A DNA stretch of 64,000 nt, taken from assembly GCF_032051575.1 (NCBI RefSeq), contig NZ_DAMBYD010000011.1:124001-188000 (forward strand), in the 5' to 3' direction. How positions within the stretch are numbered: the first letter of the stretch is position 1; each line of letters opens with the position of its first letter. Source of the DNA: Aminipila sp032051575 (GTDB lineage Bacteria > Bacillota > Clostridia > Peptostreptococcales > Anaerovoracaceae). The notes beneath the pieces were generated by a model that was given only the letters and a program-made list of their open reading frames with translations, did no database searches and was not told the origin of the DNA. This document shows positions 28,094 through 37,662 of this stretch, piece by piece. A program made the position numbers and the translations under genes.

Positions 28094-30523
28094 TTACATT
28101 TCTCTTAGGACTGCATCCAGTTCATTCTTAAGTGCTTCTAACACCTTATTGTGAACCTTTGCAACTTCTTCATCCGTTAAAGTCATTGCATCAGATCTGT
28201 AAGTAAGATTAAACGCAGCACTCTTTTTACCTTCTGCTACCTGCTTACCTCTGTATACATCAAACAACTCAACTTTTTCTAAGATTCTTCCGCCATTTGC
28301 CTTTATAATCTCTCTGATTTTCCCAACTGGAACAGCTTCATCTACAAGAAGCGCTATATCCCTTGAAGTAGAAGGATATTTTGGTAATGGCTTATATACT
28401 GTATTTCTGTCCGCCTTACTCAAAACATTATCAAAGAATAATTCACAAACATAGCAGCGAGTTGCAATTCCATATTTTTCTGTAACGTCTGGATGAACTT
28501 CTCCCATTATACCAAGTTCCATATCATCCAAAACTATTCTTGCACATCTGCCGGGGTGGTATACACCATACTCACTTTCGCTCTCAAATGTTATATCTGT
28601 TATTCCAAGTACATTTAGCAGCTCAACAGCCATTCCCTTTAATGTATAGAAGGTTTCCTCCTTACCATAAATACCAATGCACATTGAATATGATTCTTCT
28701 GGCAGTTGGTCAGGGTCTGCTGGGTTCGCCATAAATGTATTACCTAATTCAAATGCTCTTACCGCATCTATATTTCTTCTATAATTTGTACCTAGTACCT
28801 CCATCATATTAGGAGTTAAAATTGTACGCATTACAGATGTTTCTTCCCCTAAAGGATTTAATAGTTTAACAAAGCTTCTCTCCCAAGAGTCTTCATCTAT
28901 TCTCACATTGTCCACACTCTTTGGACTGCAGAAAGAATAGGTCTGGATTTCGTTAGCACCTAGAGCGCACATGGTATCTCTTGCAAGATCTTTAAGGGTT
29001 CTTTCCGTTGATTTACAAGCCTCCGTATCACTCTTTGGTAATGTAACTGGAAGCTTGTCATATCCATACATTCTTGCTACTTCTTCTATATAATCTTCTT
29101 CTATCTCAAGATCCTGACGAATGGTAGGTGGTGTAACTGTCATAATATTGCCTTCACCAGCTACCTTCATTTCAAGTCTTTCAAAGATTTCTGCCATGTC
29201 CTCACGTTTCAGTTCAATACCTAAAACCTTATTAATTCTATCTACTCTGACCTCTAAAGTTTTAGGAGTCTCAACTGTAGGATACACATCTACGCTGCCT
29301 TTGCATACAATTCCAGCCCCTAATATCTCAATTAGTCTGCATACTCTGTCTGCAGCAGCTTCACAAAGATTTGGATCTATCCCTTTTTCAAATCTTGAAG
29401 AAGCTTCTGTACGAAGTCCTAACTTCTTTGAAGTTGCTCTAATATTATCACCGTTGAAGTTTGCAGATTCTATTAAAATAGTTGTCGTATCTGATTCTAT
29501 TTCTGAGTTCATACCACCCATAACACCAGCAATAGCCACACCCTTCTTGCCGTCCTTAATTAAAAGCATATCTTTAGTCAGCTTTCTTTCTGTTCCGTCA
29601 AGAGTAGTGAAAATTTCGCCATCCTCCGCAGTATCTACTATTATCTTATTTTCTTCAACCCTTCTTATGTCAAACGCATGTAAAGGCTGACCATATTCAA
29701 GCATTACAAAGTTTGTAATGTCTACGATATTGTTTATAGGTCTCATGCCTGCTGCAATAAGCCTCTTCTGAAGCCACCAAGGAGATTGCGCGATTTTTAC
29801 ATCAGTCACAATTCTTGCAGCATATCTCTTACAAAGCTCTGGCTTTTTTATTTCAACACGAATGTAATCTGCCGCATCTCCCTGTTCGTTCATACATGTT
29901 GTATCTGGATAATGAAGTTCTTCTTTAAATGTAGCAGCCGTTTCTCTAGCCATGCCAATCATGGAAAGGCAGTCAGGTCGATTTGGTGTTATTTCAAAGT
30001 CTACTACCGCCATCTTTAGTCCTAAAGCTTCTGTTATCTCCTGACCTATAGTATAACCTTCTCCAAGAATCCAAATACCTTCTTTATGAGCTACTGGAAT
30101 GACCTTATCTTCAAAACCCAGTTCTCCTGCTGAACAAAGCATTCCAAAGGATTCAACACCTCTAAGTTTGCCTTTTTTAATCTTAACTCCGCCCTCTTGC
30201 TTTGGCTGTCCATGCAGTGGCCCAGGAATTGTACTCCCGTGCAGTGCTACTGGTACATATGCACCTTCAAAAACATTTGATGCTCCGGTAACTATTTGTA
30301 CTGGTTCATCCTGACCAACTTCAAGCTGGCAAATAACAAGCTTATCCGCATCAGGATGCCTGTCAATTTTTAAAATTTTACCAACAACTACTTTATCGGT
30401 GTTTTCACCAAAATATTCTACAGACTCAAGATTTGAGCCTGACATAATCATTCTATCGCAGAATTCATCTACGCTTACATTGGCATCTGTATAATCTTTA
30501 AGCCACTCTACTGGAACTAACAT
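28094..30523 (-). CDS. pheT: Phenylalanyl-tRNA synthetase beta subunit
   Basis: An 809-residue subunit of the alpha2-beta2 enzyme. In order: N-terminal tRNA-binding EMAP-like domain (about 40-150), B3/B4 editing domain (about 210-385), B5 domain (about 400-475), the synthetase-like core, and the C-terminal FDX-ACB anticodon-binding domain (about 715-809; PLPKYPSTSRDIALL). Complete length. It follows pheS by 12 bases. Confidence 0.98.
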   Translation of the reverse strand: MLVPVEWLKDYTDANVSVDEFCDRMIMSGSNLESVEYFGENTDKVVVGKILKIDRHPDADKLVICQLEVGQDEPVQIVTGASNVFEGAYVPVALHGSTIPGPLHGQPKQEGGVKIKKGKLRGVESFGMLCSAGELGFEDKVIPVAHKEGIWILGEGYTIGQEITEALGLKMAVVDFEITPNRPDCLSMIGMARETAATFKEELHYPDTTCMNEQGDAADYIRVEIKKPELCKRYAARIVTDVKIAQSPWWLQKRLIAAGMRPINNIVDITNFVMLEYGQPLHAFDIRRVEENKIIVDTAEDGEIFTTLDGTERKLTKDMLLIKDGKKGVAIAGVMGGMNSEIESDTTTILIESANFNGDNIRATSKKLGLRTEASSRFEKGIDPNLCEAAADRVCRLIEILGAGIVCKGSVDVYPTVETPKTLEVRVDRINKVLGIELKREDMAEIFERLEMKVAGEGNIMTVTPPTIRQDLEIEEDYIEEVARMYGYDKLPVTLPKSDTEACKSTERTLKDLARDTMCALGANEIQTYSFCSPKSVDNVRIDEDSWERSFVKLLNPLGEETSVMRTILTPNMMEVLGTNYRRNIDAVRAFELGNTFMANPADPDQLPEESYSMCIGIYGKEETFYTLKGMAVELLNVLGITDITFESESEYGVYHPGRCARIVLDDMELGIMGEVHPDVTEKYGIATRCYVCELFFDNVLSKADRNTVYKPLPKYPSTSRDIALLVDEAVPVGKIREIIKANGGRILEKVELFDVYRGKQVAEGKKSAAFNLTYRSDAMTLTDEEVAKVHNKVLEALKNELDAVLREM

Positions 30524-30535
30524 CTATGGCACCTC

Positions 30536-31558
30536 CTATTTGAACTGGTTGATGAATCTCATATCATTTTCATAGAAATTTCTTATATCATCAACTCCGT
30601 ATTTAAGCATTGCAATTCTTTCTACACCCATACCAAAAGCGAATCCTGTATACTTTTCAGTATCAATCTTTCCAACTTTAAGTACGTTTGGATGTACCAT
30701 ACCACAACCTAGAATTTCAATCCATCCACTTCCTTTGCAAACATTACAGCCTTTACCTCCACACTTAAAGCATGAAACGTCCATTTCTGCACTAGGTTCT
30801 GTAAATGGGAAATGATGTGGTCTGAATTTTGTTTTAGCATCTGACCCAAACATCTGCTTTGCAAAGCTATCTAAAGTGCCTTTTAAGTCTGCCATAGTTA
30901 TTCCTTCATCCACCACAAGTCCTTCAATCTGATGGAACATTGGTGAATGGGTAGCATCTGGAGTATCACATCTGAAACATCTACCAGGTGAAATAATCTT
31001 AATTGGAGGCTTCTGCTTCATAAGAGTCCTCGCCTGTACCGGTGAAGTCTGTGTTCTAAGCAATGTATCCTCTGTAATATAGAAAGTATCTGAAAAATCT
31101 CTGGCAGGATGATTAGGTCCTGCATTTAAAGCATCAAAGTTATTAAAAACAGTCTCAACTTCTGGACCTTCAGCAATTGAAAATCCCATAGACATAAATA
31201 CCTTTGAAATTTCTTCTATAGTAATAGTAATTGGATGTTTTACACCTAGGTTATACTTAACTCCAGGTTCAGTCACATCAATGGTCTCAAATCTGAACTT
31301 TTCCTGTCTTGCGGCTTCTTTTACCATAGCAAATTTTTCTTCAAGTAAAGCTTCAACCTCTGCTCTAACACTGTTTGCGGCTGCTCCAAGAGCTTTTCTG
31401 TCTTCCGGAGCCAATTTACCCATGGATTTCAGAATGTCAGTCAATTCACCCTTCTTACCAAGAACTTTAACTCTAATTTCTTCTGTTTCAACTTGTGAGG
31501 AAGCTTTTTTTATTTGTTCTTTTGCTTCCTGCAAAATCCTACTTAATTGAGTCTGCAT
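30536..31558 (-). CDS. pheS: Phenylalanyl-tRNA synthetase alpha subunit
   Basis: A 340-residue class II catalytic subunit. The N-terminal coiled coil (1-85), motif 2 around SPGRCFRCDTPDATHSPMFHQIEG and motif 3 GFAFGMGVERIAMLKYG are intact. A cysteine cluster FKCGGKGCNVCKGSGW (about 262-277) could bind zinc, as in some relatives. No T-box leader is visible upstream; the gene follows the TrmH-family methylase by 56 bases. Confidence 0.98.
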   Translation of the reverse strand: MQTQLSRILQEAKEQIKKASSQVETEEIRVKVLGKKGELTDILKSMGKLAPEDRKALGAAANSVRAEVEALLEEKFAMVKEAARQEKFRFETIDVTEPGVKYNLGVKHPITITIEEISKVFMSMGFSIAEGPEVETVFNNFDALNAGPNHPARDFSDTFYITEDTLLRTQTSPVQARTLMKQKPPIKIISPGRCFRCDTPDATHSPMFHQIEGLVVDEGITMADLKGTLDSFAKQMFGSDAKTKFRPHHFPFTEPSAEMDVSCFKCGGKGCNVCKGSGWIEILGCGMVHPNVLKVGKIDTEKYTGFAFGMGVERIAMLKYGVDDIRNFYENDMRFINQFK

Positions 31559-31614
31559 TTTTTAATCCTCTCTATATCTTATTCTTATATCATATCTAAA
31601 TATTTATATATTAC

Positions 31615-32430
31615 TCAGTGCCTCATAGCCTCATACATAAGTATCGCAGCAGCCACTGATGCATTTAACGATTCTATCAACCCTGTCATGGGAATCTTTA
31701 TAATCTCATCAGACTGTTCCTTGAACTCTTGACAAATACCATTTCCCTCGTTTCCTATGACCAATCCAATGTTTTTCTTTAAATCAACTTGATAATAGTA
31801 CTTTTGTGTTTCAAATCCAGTACTTATCACCCGTTTATCATACCGCTTTAAAATCTCTAGTGCATGATTTGGTGTGTCAATAAACAGTATGGGCATTCTA
31901 AAAAGAGAACCTGTACAGGCCCTTACAACCTTAGGTGAAAAGATGTCTACAGTACCTTTTAGTACCATAATCCCATTGTACCCTGCTGCATCGGCAGTTC
32001 TTATAATAGTTCCAACATTACCTGGGTCCTGCAATCTATCTAGAACCAAAATGTTCCCACTACCCTCTTTTGGATAACCAAAGAACTCTCCTACGGTAAA
32101 AGTAAATTTATCAACTATCCCCAAAATACCTTGCGAGTTCTCTGTCTGAGCTAGTTTATGAAATAATTTTTCTTCAAAAACCAGTATCCTATCTTGATCT
32201 GGTTTACCAATCTCAATAGTATATTTTTTACAAAGCTCTATGATTTCAAGGCTTTGGAGACTTGATTCATCTATAATTAGAAAATCGGGCACTACATTAT
32301 TTTTTAGCGCTTCTTCAATAAGATTAGGGCCTTCTATAATATATTTTCCTAACTTATCTCTATGTTTTCTATTTTCTAGCTGCAAGCACATTTTAAATAT
32401 TTTGTTGTCCTGTGAAACAATTTTTTTCAT
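31615..32430 (-). CDS. TrmH/SpoU-family RNA 2'-O-methyltransferase
   Basis: A 271-residue enzyme that uses SAM to methylate ribose in rRNA or tRNA. The N-terminal substrate-binding domain (1-95) and the knotted SPOUT domain with NVGTIIRTADAAG (motif 1), GNEGNGI (motif 2) and GLIESLNASVAAAI (motif 3) are complete. It is often found before pheS in Firmicutes. The exact RNA target cannot be deduced. First gene of its operon after the ftsZ terminator. Confidence 0.93.
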   Translation of the reverse strand: MKKIVSQDNKIFKMCLQLENRKHRDKLGKYIIEGPNLIEEALKNNVVPDFLIIDESSLQSLEIIELCKKYTIEIGKPDQDRILVFEEKLFHKLAQTENSQGILGIVDKFTFTVGEFFGYPKEGSGNILVLDRLQDPGNVGTIIRTADAAGYNGIMVLKGTVDIFSPKVVRACTGSLFRMPILFIDTPNHALEILKRYDKRVISTGFETQKYYYQVDLKKNIGLVIGNEGNGICQEFKEQSDEIIKIPMTGLIESLNASVAAAILMYEAMRH

Positions 32431-32472
32431 AAATCACCCAAAATATATTTTTTTCATATTCCATTAACCAAA

Positions 32473-32499
32473 GAAAAAGCCGGTTGTTATACCGGCTTT
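32473..32499 (-). terminator. Terminator of ftsZ and the dcw cluster
   Basis: GCCGGT/ACCGGC stem (32479-32484 with 32491-32496) and TTTTT on the minus strand, just after the ftsZ stop at 32512. The stem starts 13 bases past the stop. Confidence 0.85.
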
Positions 32500-32511
32500 C
32501 TGCTAATTATT

Positions 32512-33633
32512 CTAAAAACCATTTCTTTCTCTATTCAAAAAAGACGGTATCACAAAGTCAGAATTATCTCCTGACAACAAGTCATCTTCTTTGTTCACAG
32601 CCTCAGCGCTTTCTGCTGCATTTTCCTGCTCTGCTGACTGCGTAGCAGGTTTAAATAAGCCGGCAGCCACTTCACTAGGTCTTTGCTCAAAACCAGTTGC
32701 TATAACTGTAACCAAGATTTCATCCTGAAGATCTTCCTTGATGGATGCACCGAAGATAACAATTGCATCTTCTCCAGCTGCATCCTCAATTTGAGCTGCC
32801 GCCTGACTGACTTCCAGCATGCCCATGTCATATCCACCCATGATGTTAAGTATAATAGCCTTGGCCCCATCAATTGAAGTTTCAAGAAGCGGACTCTCGA
32901 TAGCATTTTTAACAGCTTCTTCAACTCTTTTATCACCAGCGGCTCTTCCAACACCCATATGAGCAATTCCTCTATCACTCATAACAGTCTTAACGTCAGC
33001 AAAGTCTAAGTTGATCAGACCAGCTTCAGCAATAAGGTCTGAGATTCCTTGTACGCCCTGCTTTAACACTTCATCAGCCATACTAAACGCCTGAAGCATG
33101 GATGTGTTCTTTTCAGCCACTTGAAGTAGCCTGTCATTTGGAACTACAACAAGAGAATCCACATATTTTTTTAAAAGACTTATCCCTAAATCAGCATGTT
33201 GTCTTCTTCTTTTACCTTCAAAAGTAAAAGGCTTTGTAACCACCCCTACTGTCAGAATATCCATGTCTTTTGCGATTTTTGCAATTACTGGTGCGGCACC
33301 AGTACCTGTGCCACCGCCCATACCAGCTGTAATAAAAACCATATCAGAACCCTGAATAAATTTTGAAATGTCATCAATATTTTCTTCAGCGGCTTTTTGT
33401 CCAATTTCCGGATTAGCTCCTGCCCCAAGTCCCTTTGTAAGCTTTTCACCAATCTGAATTTTTGTTTCTGCCAAGCTTCCTACTAAAGCCTGCTTGTCCG
33501 TATTAACAGCCATATAAGTAACGCCCTTTAGGCCTTGTTCAATCATTCGATTTACAGCATTGCAGCCACCGCCGCCAACACCTATAACCTTTATCTGGGC
33601 AGCATTTTGTTCATTTACCTCAAACTGCAGCAT
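32512..33633 (-). CDS. ftsZ: Cell division GTPase FtsZ
   Basis: The tubulin-like ring protein, 373 residues from the chosen ATG (AGGAGG 10 bases upstream; the frame opens earlier at 33654 but without a ribosome site). The GTP-binding GGGTGTG tubulin signature (GMGGGTGTGAAP) and NxDxxD region are present, followed by a variable linker rich in Ala/Glu (about 325-360) and the conserved C-terminal peptide FVIPSFLNRE that binds FtsA/SepF-type partners. Last gene of the dcw cluster. Confidence 0.98.
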   Translation of the reverse strand: MLQFEVNEQNAAQIKVIGVGGGGCNAVNRMIEQGLKGVTYMAVNTDKQALVGSLAETKIQIGEKLTKGLGAGANPEIGQKAAEENIDDISKFIQGSDMVFITAGMGGGTGTGAAPVIAKIAKDMDILTVGVVTKPFTFEGKRRRQHADLGISLLKKYVDSLVVVPNDRLLQVAEKNTSMLQAFSMADEVLKQGVQGISDLIAEAGLINLDFADVKTVMSDRGIAHMGVGRAAGDKRVEEAVKNAIESPLLETSIDGAKAIILNIMGGYDMGMLEVSQAAAQIEDAAGEDAIVIFGASIKEDLQDEILVTVIATGFEQRPSEVAAGLFKPATQSAEQENAAESAEAVNKEDDLLSGDNSDFVIPSFLNRERNGF

Positions 33634-33688
33634 TATAAAGTAACCTCCTGTCACTATAGCACAAAATTAAAATACATATTAATGGTTT

Positions 33689-33697
33689 ATTATATCA
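33689..33697 (-). promoter_or_regulatory. Extended -10 promoter of ftsZ
   Basis: TGATATAAT on the minus strand, 56 bases before the ftsZ start in the 86-base gap after sbp. The -35 region is poor (TGCAAA-like), fitting an extended -10 promoter. Confidence 0.5.
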
Positions 33698-33719
33698 TGA
33701 ATAATGTATGTTTGCACTA

Positions 33720-34109
33720 CTATTCCTCAATATTTTGATTATTTTTTAGTTCACTTTTTCGAGTTTTTCTTTCAAAGTATTTATCGATAGCAAGTCTTCT
33801 TAAAACAGCTAAATTATTGAACAGTCTGCCCCCAAAAACGAATATTGCAGCAAAATATAATGGTACACCCAATTTATCACCTATATATGTCAAAACCATA
33901 GCCAGCAAAGCATTGGTAATAAAACCTGATATGAAAATAAAATTATTATATTTTTCCTCCATCATGGAACGGGTTGCCCCTACGATAGAGTCCATGGCTG
34001 CCAGAAGTCCCATTGTAATATAAAAGGAATATTCTGCTGGATACGATATATCTAGGCCAAACCCTAATGCCAGGCCAAGTGCCAGGCCTATTACCACTGC
34101 AAAAATCAA
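33720..34109 (-). CDS. sbp: Small basic membrane protein (Sbp, DUF1290)
   Basis: A 129-residue protein with three or four hydrophobic segments (about 2-20, 28-45, 58-75, 82-100) and a strongly basic C-terminus (ERKTRKSELKNN). It matches the small basic protein found before ftsA/ftsZ in Bacillus and Clostridia. Function unknown; membrane association at the division site is inferred from position. Overlaps the preceding DUF881 gene by 4 bp. Confidence 0.85.
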   Translation of the reverse strand: MIFAVVIGLALGLALGFGLDISYPAEYSFYITMGLLAAMDSIVGATRSMMEEKYNNFIFISGFITNALLAMVLTYIGDKLGVPLYFAAIFVFGGRLFNNLAVLRRLAIDKYFERKTRKSELKNNQNIEE

Positions 34110-34843
34110 TTTGTTTCCTCCTTTTGAAGCTTATTCATATATTTGTAAACATAATCCTTCGAAACAGCGTCAATTGTAAGGTCATCCTTTAACCTTACTT
34201 CAAACTGAACACCCCAGTTTTTTAGAGATGTACCATATCCATCTGGATCCACAAGAGCCGCTGCCATTCTTTTTCCATCCCCTATAGCCTTTATTTTAAA
34301 AGGTCTGGCATAAACTTCCCCATTTATTCTGACCGTATATCCAGAACAGGAAATTGCTGTATTTGCTGTAATTCTTTGTCCATTTACAGATACAGCTTCT
34401 GCCCCGCAACGATTTAATTCATTTATTATCATAATAATGTCTGAATCATGCACAAGTAAGTTATTTACGCTTTCTCCATAAGAAAGTTCTCTGGTTCCAT
34501 CATCAATTACTACTTCCACACCATTTCCCTTAACCGCTTCTTTACCACTTGCGATTTTATATTTTTCCTTTTCATTTATAAGGCTTAGCCGAAATTCCTC
34601 TTCTGACTGTCCATCAGACTGGTTATCCTTTTCATAATTTTCAAGCTTAGTCTTAGTTTCAACAATCAGATCTTGTAATTTTTTTATTTCTTCCTTTTCA
34701 CTATTAATAGTGATCTTATAATCCTCAATAGTTTTCGGCGATACATATAGTCGCTCTCCATCACTGACCTTCATCTGGCAGGCCAACCCAATCCCGATTA
34801 AAGTGCAAATGACAAATGTAATCAAAACCATTTTCTTTTTCAT
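34106..34843 (-). CDS. DUF881 membrane-anchored protein
   Basis: A 245-residue DUF881 protein: an N-terminal membrane anchor (about 5-22), a coiled coil (about 40-75) and an extracytoplasmic alpha/beta domain with GNGVEVVIDD, NELNRCGAEAVSVNGQRI and INGEVYARPFKIKAIG. It is paralogous to the next gene (34855-35595). Both lie between ftsQ and sbp, the usual place of DUF881 genes in Clostridia dcw clusters. Function unproven. Confidence 0.9.
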   Translation of the reverse strand: MKKKMVLITFVICTLIGIGLACQMKVSDGERLYVSPKTIEDYKITINSEKEEIKKLQDLIVETKTKLENYEKDNQSDGQSEEEFRLSLINEKEKYKIASGKEAVKGNGVEVVIDDGTRELSYGESVNNLLVHDSDIIMIINELNRCGAEAVSVNGQRITANTAISCSGYTVRINGEVYARPFKIKAIGDGKRMAAALVDPDGYGTSLKNWGVQFEVRLKDDLTIDAVSKDYVYKYMNKLQKEETN

Positions 34844-34854
34844 ACTGCACCTGC

Positions 34855-35595
34855 CTACTGTTCAGCTTCTTCAGCAGCAACAGACTTAGCATACTTAAAC
34901 TTAATAGTTCCCGTATATCTAGGAATCACCATCTGTTTTTTCTTCTCAGTAGAAACAATCAGATTGTATTCCATTTTCATGTTTTCAATTATGCCGCCTC
35001 TTATATTAATTGCATCATAAAGAGTTTCGGGATTTCCAATGGCCTTAACATAGTATGGAGGTGCAGTAGGTGTTCCATTAATGTTAACATTACTCCCTGC
35101 CATGCTAACTTCCGTAGTAGCCATAATTCTCTGCTCATTTATAGAAACAGCCTCGGCTCCAGCTTCCTTCAATTTGTTAACAAGACTTAAGAGTTTATCA
35201 TAGTTATACATAATAACGCTAAAATCTTGCTCGTACTCATCTGATACAACGGGATCTTTAATGGTGACTAAAATCCCAGGGCCCTGCACATCCAGAACCC
35301 CAGAGGACATTTTATACTTTTCCAAATCAGAAACAAGACCATTTATAAACTCATCTTCTTCTGCTTTGTCCCCTTCTATGGAATTTAATCGGGCTTCCAG
35401 ATCCATAAGTTCCTGGACTACATTTTCCTTCTCATCTTTAACCATTTTCAGTTCTGCCTCATAGCCTCTTACTTTTGCTAACGGGACAAGACCACCCTGA
35501 TCACTACCAGCAGTCATCCTCAACTGAATTGACAAAATAAGCCCTATAAAAAGAGCCAGCATTCCCAAAACAATCAACCCACTGTACTTCTTCAT
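34855..35595 (-). CDS. DUF881 membrane-anchored protein
   Basis: A 246-residue paralogue of the neighbouring DUF881 gene, with the same plan: anchor (about 4-22), coiled coil (about 45-75), then GPGILVTIKDP, NKLKEAGAEAVSINEQRI and PPYYVKAIGNPETL. I chose the ATG at 35595 (TAGGAGAG 5 bases upstream); the frame to 35643 overlaps ftsQ and begins with unlikely residues. Confidence 0.9.
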   Translation of the reverse strand: MKKYSGLIVLGMLALFIGLILSIQLRMTAGSDQGGLVPLAKVRGYEAELKMVKDEKENVVQELMDLEARLNSIEGDKAEEDEFINGLVSDLEKYKMSSGVLDVQGPGILVTIKDPVVSDEYEQDFSVIMYNYDKLLSLVNKLKEAGAEAVSINEQRIMATTEVSMAGSNVNINGTPTAPPYYVKAIGNPETLYDAINIRGGIIENMKMEYNLIVSTEKKKQMVIPRYTGTIKFKYAKSVAAEEAEQ

Positions 35596-35605
35596 TTTTA
35601 CTCTC

Positions 35606-36352
35606 CTACTCAACATTTGGGTCAAAAGAGCAATAATTATCACTTCCGATTTTTATAATTCCTCTTTCGATACCTTTATTATACATTTCATAAAGTGTCT
35701 TTTCTAGATTTCCATTTTTAATACTTTCTGCTAAATTTTCAGGAGTACCTTCACAAATAAGCTGATCGTAAATATGCGCTTTTATTACAACATTTGAAAT
35801 GTCAATTTTTTTAAAGAACAAATCCGAATCTTCCATAGATTCAAGCATGCCGAGTGTATCCGTTAATATGGAATTTTCTTCTACCTCTAATGGTTTTCCT
35901 GCTTTCGCTTTTTTTAGAGTTAAGCCTTCTATTATTGTAATCTTAGGTTCAGCATCTGCTTTTCTTAGCACTAATCCATTGGGATCAATAATAATATACC
36001 CCCCTTTATTAGGTACCGCAGCCTGTTCTGTCCTTTCAGTAACATGAATTACTACGGTTGACGGCAGTTTTCGTTTTATCATAACATTTTCAAAATAAGG
36101 ATCCTTAAGAAGCTTATCTTTTATGTCGTTCTTCTTTAGTTTAAAAATATTTTCACCAATTTTTACCCCCGCCTTGTCCTTTACTTGCTCAACCGTATAG
36201 TAACTATTGTTTTCTATTTTTACTGAGTCAACATCGAACAATTCAGAGGTAATCAAAAAATACAAACCAGCTCCTACAGCTATTATTACTAATAACCTTA
36301 GGAGATAGTTCTTTTTCTTTCGTTTTTTCTTCTTTCTAGGTTTATCAGTCAT
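35606..36352 (-). CDS. ftsQ: Cell division protein FtsQ/DivIB
   Basis: A 248-residue single-pass septal protein: a very basic cytoplasmic tail (KPRKKKKRKKK), one membrane helix (about 18-36), a POTRA domain (about 38-107: DVDSVKIENNSYYTVEQVKDKAG) and a beta domain. DivIB/FtsQ links FtsL and DivIC in the divisome. The start at 36352, with AGGAAA before it, lies within the end of murA (8-bp overlap). Confidence 0.93.
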   Translation of the reverse strand: MTDKPRKKKKRKKKNYLLRLLVIIAVGAGLYFLITSELFDVDSVKIENNSYYTVEQVKDKAGVKIGENIFKLKKNDIKDKLLKDPYFENVMIKRKLPSTVVIHVTERTEQAAVPNKGGYIIIDPNGLVLRKADAEPKITIIEGLTLKKAKAGKPLEVEENSILTDTLGMLESMEDSDLFFKKIDISNVVIKAHIYDQLICEGTPENLAESIKNGNLEKTLYEMYNKGIERGIIKIGSDNYCSFDPNVE

Positions 36353-37601
36353 TTGTTTTCCTAATATCTGCACCCAGACTTCTTAAGGTCTGAGAAAAAT
36401 CTGCATATCCTCTCTCTATATGTTCTATACCTTCTATAAAGGTTTCACCCTGAGCCATCAGTCCTGCGATAGCTAAGGACGCTCCTCCTCTTAAATCCGT
36501 AGCCGCGACCCTGCATCCCTGCAGTTCTTTAACTCCGGTCACAAAAGCATGATTATCCTCAACTAATAAATCAGCCCCCATCCTTTTGAGTTCATTTGCA
36601 AAAGCAAAACGATTTTCAAAAATAGTTTCTTCCACATAGCTCTTTCCTTCAGCCAATGTTAACATCGTCAAAAACGGTGATTGCAAATCTGTAGGGAACT
36701 CAGGATAAGGTCCTGTAATAAGCTTATCTAAAGCAGTTAACTTTTCACATGCTTTAAGGTATATTCTATCTCTTTTTACCCCTACTGTGCAACCAGTTTC
36801 TATAAGCTTTTCTAAAATACTTTTCAAATGAAGACTTTCTGCATTTTTTACAACGATTTCTCCTCCTGTAGCGGCAGCCGCCACAAGATATGTACCACAT
36901 TCAATGCGATCGGGTATAATTCTATGATTTCCACCATGCAAAGCAGAATTACCATTAATATGTATCGTTTTAGTTCCTGAACCATGAATATCAGCACCAC
37001 AGGAATTTAAAAAATTTTGTAAATCACAAATTTCAGGTTCCATTGCACAATTCTTTAGTATAGTGTGTCCTTCAGCTGTTGCCGCCGCCATTATTGCATT
37101 TTCAGTAGCTCCTACACTAGGAAATGAAAATTCTATAACTGCCCCCCGAAGTTTACTTGCTTTGCAAATTATTACATCATCCTTTTCTGTGATTTCAGTT
37201 CCCAACATTCTTAAAGCATGTAAATGCAAATCTATTGGTCTGCTCCCTATATTACATCCTCCTGGCTGGCTAATGACCGCGCTTCCACACCTGCCAAGTA
37301 ACGCGCCCAACAAAAAAACGGATGACCTCATTTCTCGCATCCGCTTCAAGGAAATGGTATCAGCCACCAGCTCACTTGAATCAACGATTACAGTTTCTTC
37401 GCTTGTGTCTGTCTTACATCCCAATTCATTCAATATTTTCTTCATACTATTAACATCAGTTATTTGCGGAATATTGGAAAGTTGACATTCAGCCCCACAC
37501 AATATGGTGGCCGCCAAAATTGGCAGTGCAGCATTCTTTGCTCCCTTTACACTATATTCACCACTAATCTTGTTGCCGCCCCGTATATGATATGATTCCA
37601 A
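36345..37601 (-). CDS. murA: UDP-GlcNAc 1-carboxyvinyltransferase MurA
   Basis: The first committed enzyme of peptidoglycan synthesis, 418 residues. The catalytic cysteine lies in PGGCNIGSRPIDLH (near residue 117), the residue alkylated by fosfomycin; NAALPILAA and the C-terminal RGGASLAIAGLMAQGET are typical. Its place between murG and ftsQ in the dcw cluster is normal for Clostridia. Overlaps ftsQ by 8 bp. Confidence 0.98.
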   Translation of the reverse strand: MESYHIRGGNKISGEYSVKGAKNAALPILAATILCGAECQLSNIPQITDVNSMKKILNELGCKTDTSEETVIVDSSELVADTISLKRMREMRSSVFLLGALLGRCGSAVISQPGGCNIGSRPIDLHLHALRMLGTEITEKDDVIICKASKLRGAVIEFSFPSVGATENAIMAAATAEGHTILKNCAMEPEICDLQNFLNSCGADIHGSGTKTIHINGNSALHGGNHRIIPDRIECGTYLVAAAATGGEIVVKNAESLHLKSILEKLIETGCTVGVKRDRIYLKACEKLTALDKLITGPYPEFPTDLQSPFLTMLTLAEGKSYVEETIFENRFAFANELKRMGADLLVEDNHAFVTGVKELQGCRVAATDLRGGASLAIAGLMAQGETFIEGIEHIERGYADFSQTLRSLGADIRKTND

Positions 37602-37662
37602 AACAGATACACCTCCACTATTATTAATATATAATATGAAAAGGTGACAATATTGTTACTGT

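Noticed and set aside
31558..31614. T-box leader expected before pheS
   Set aside because: Only 56 bases separate pheS from the preceding methylase gene; no specifier hairpin or T-box sequence is present.
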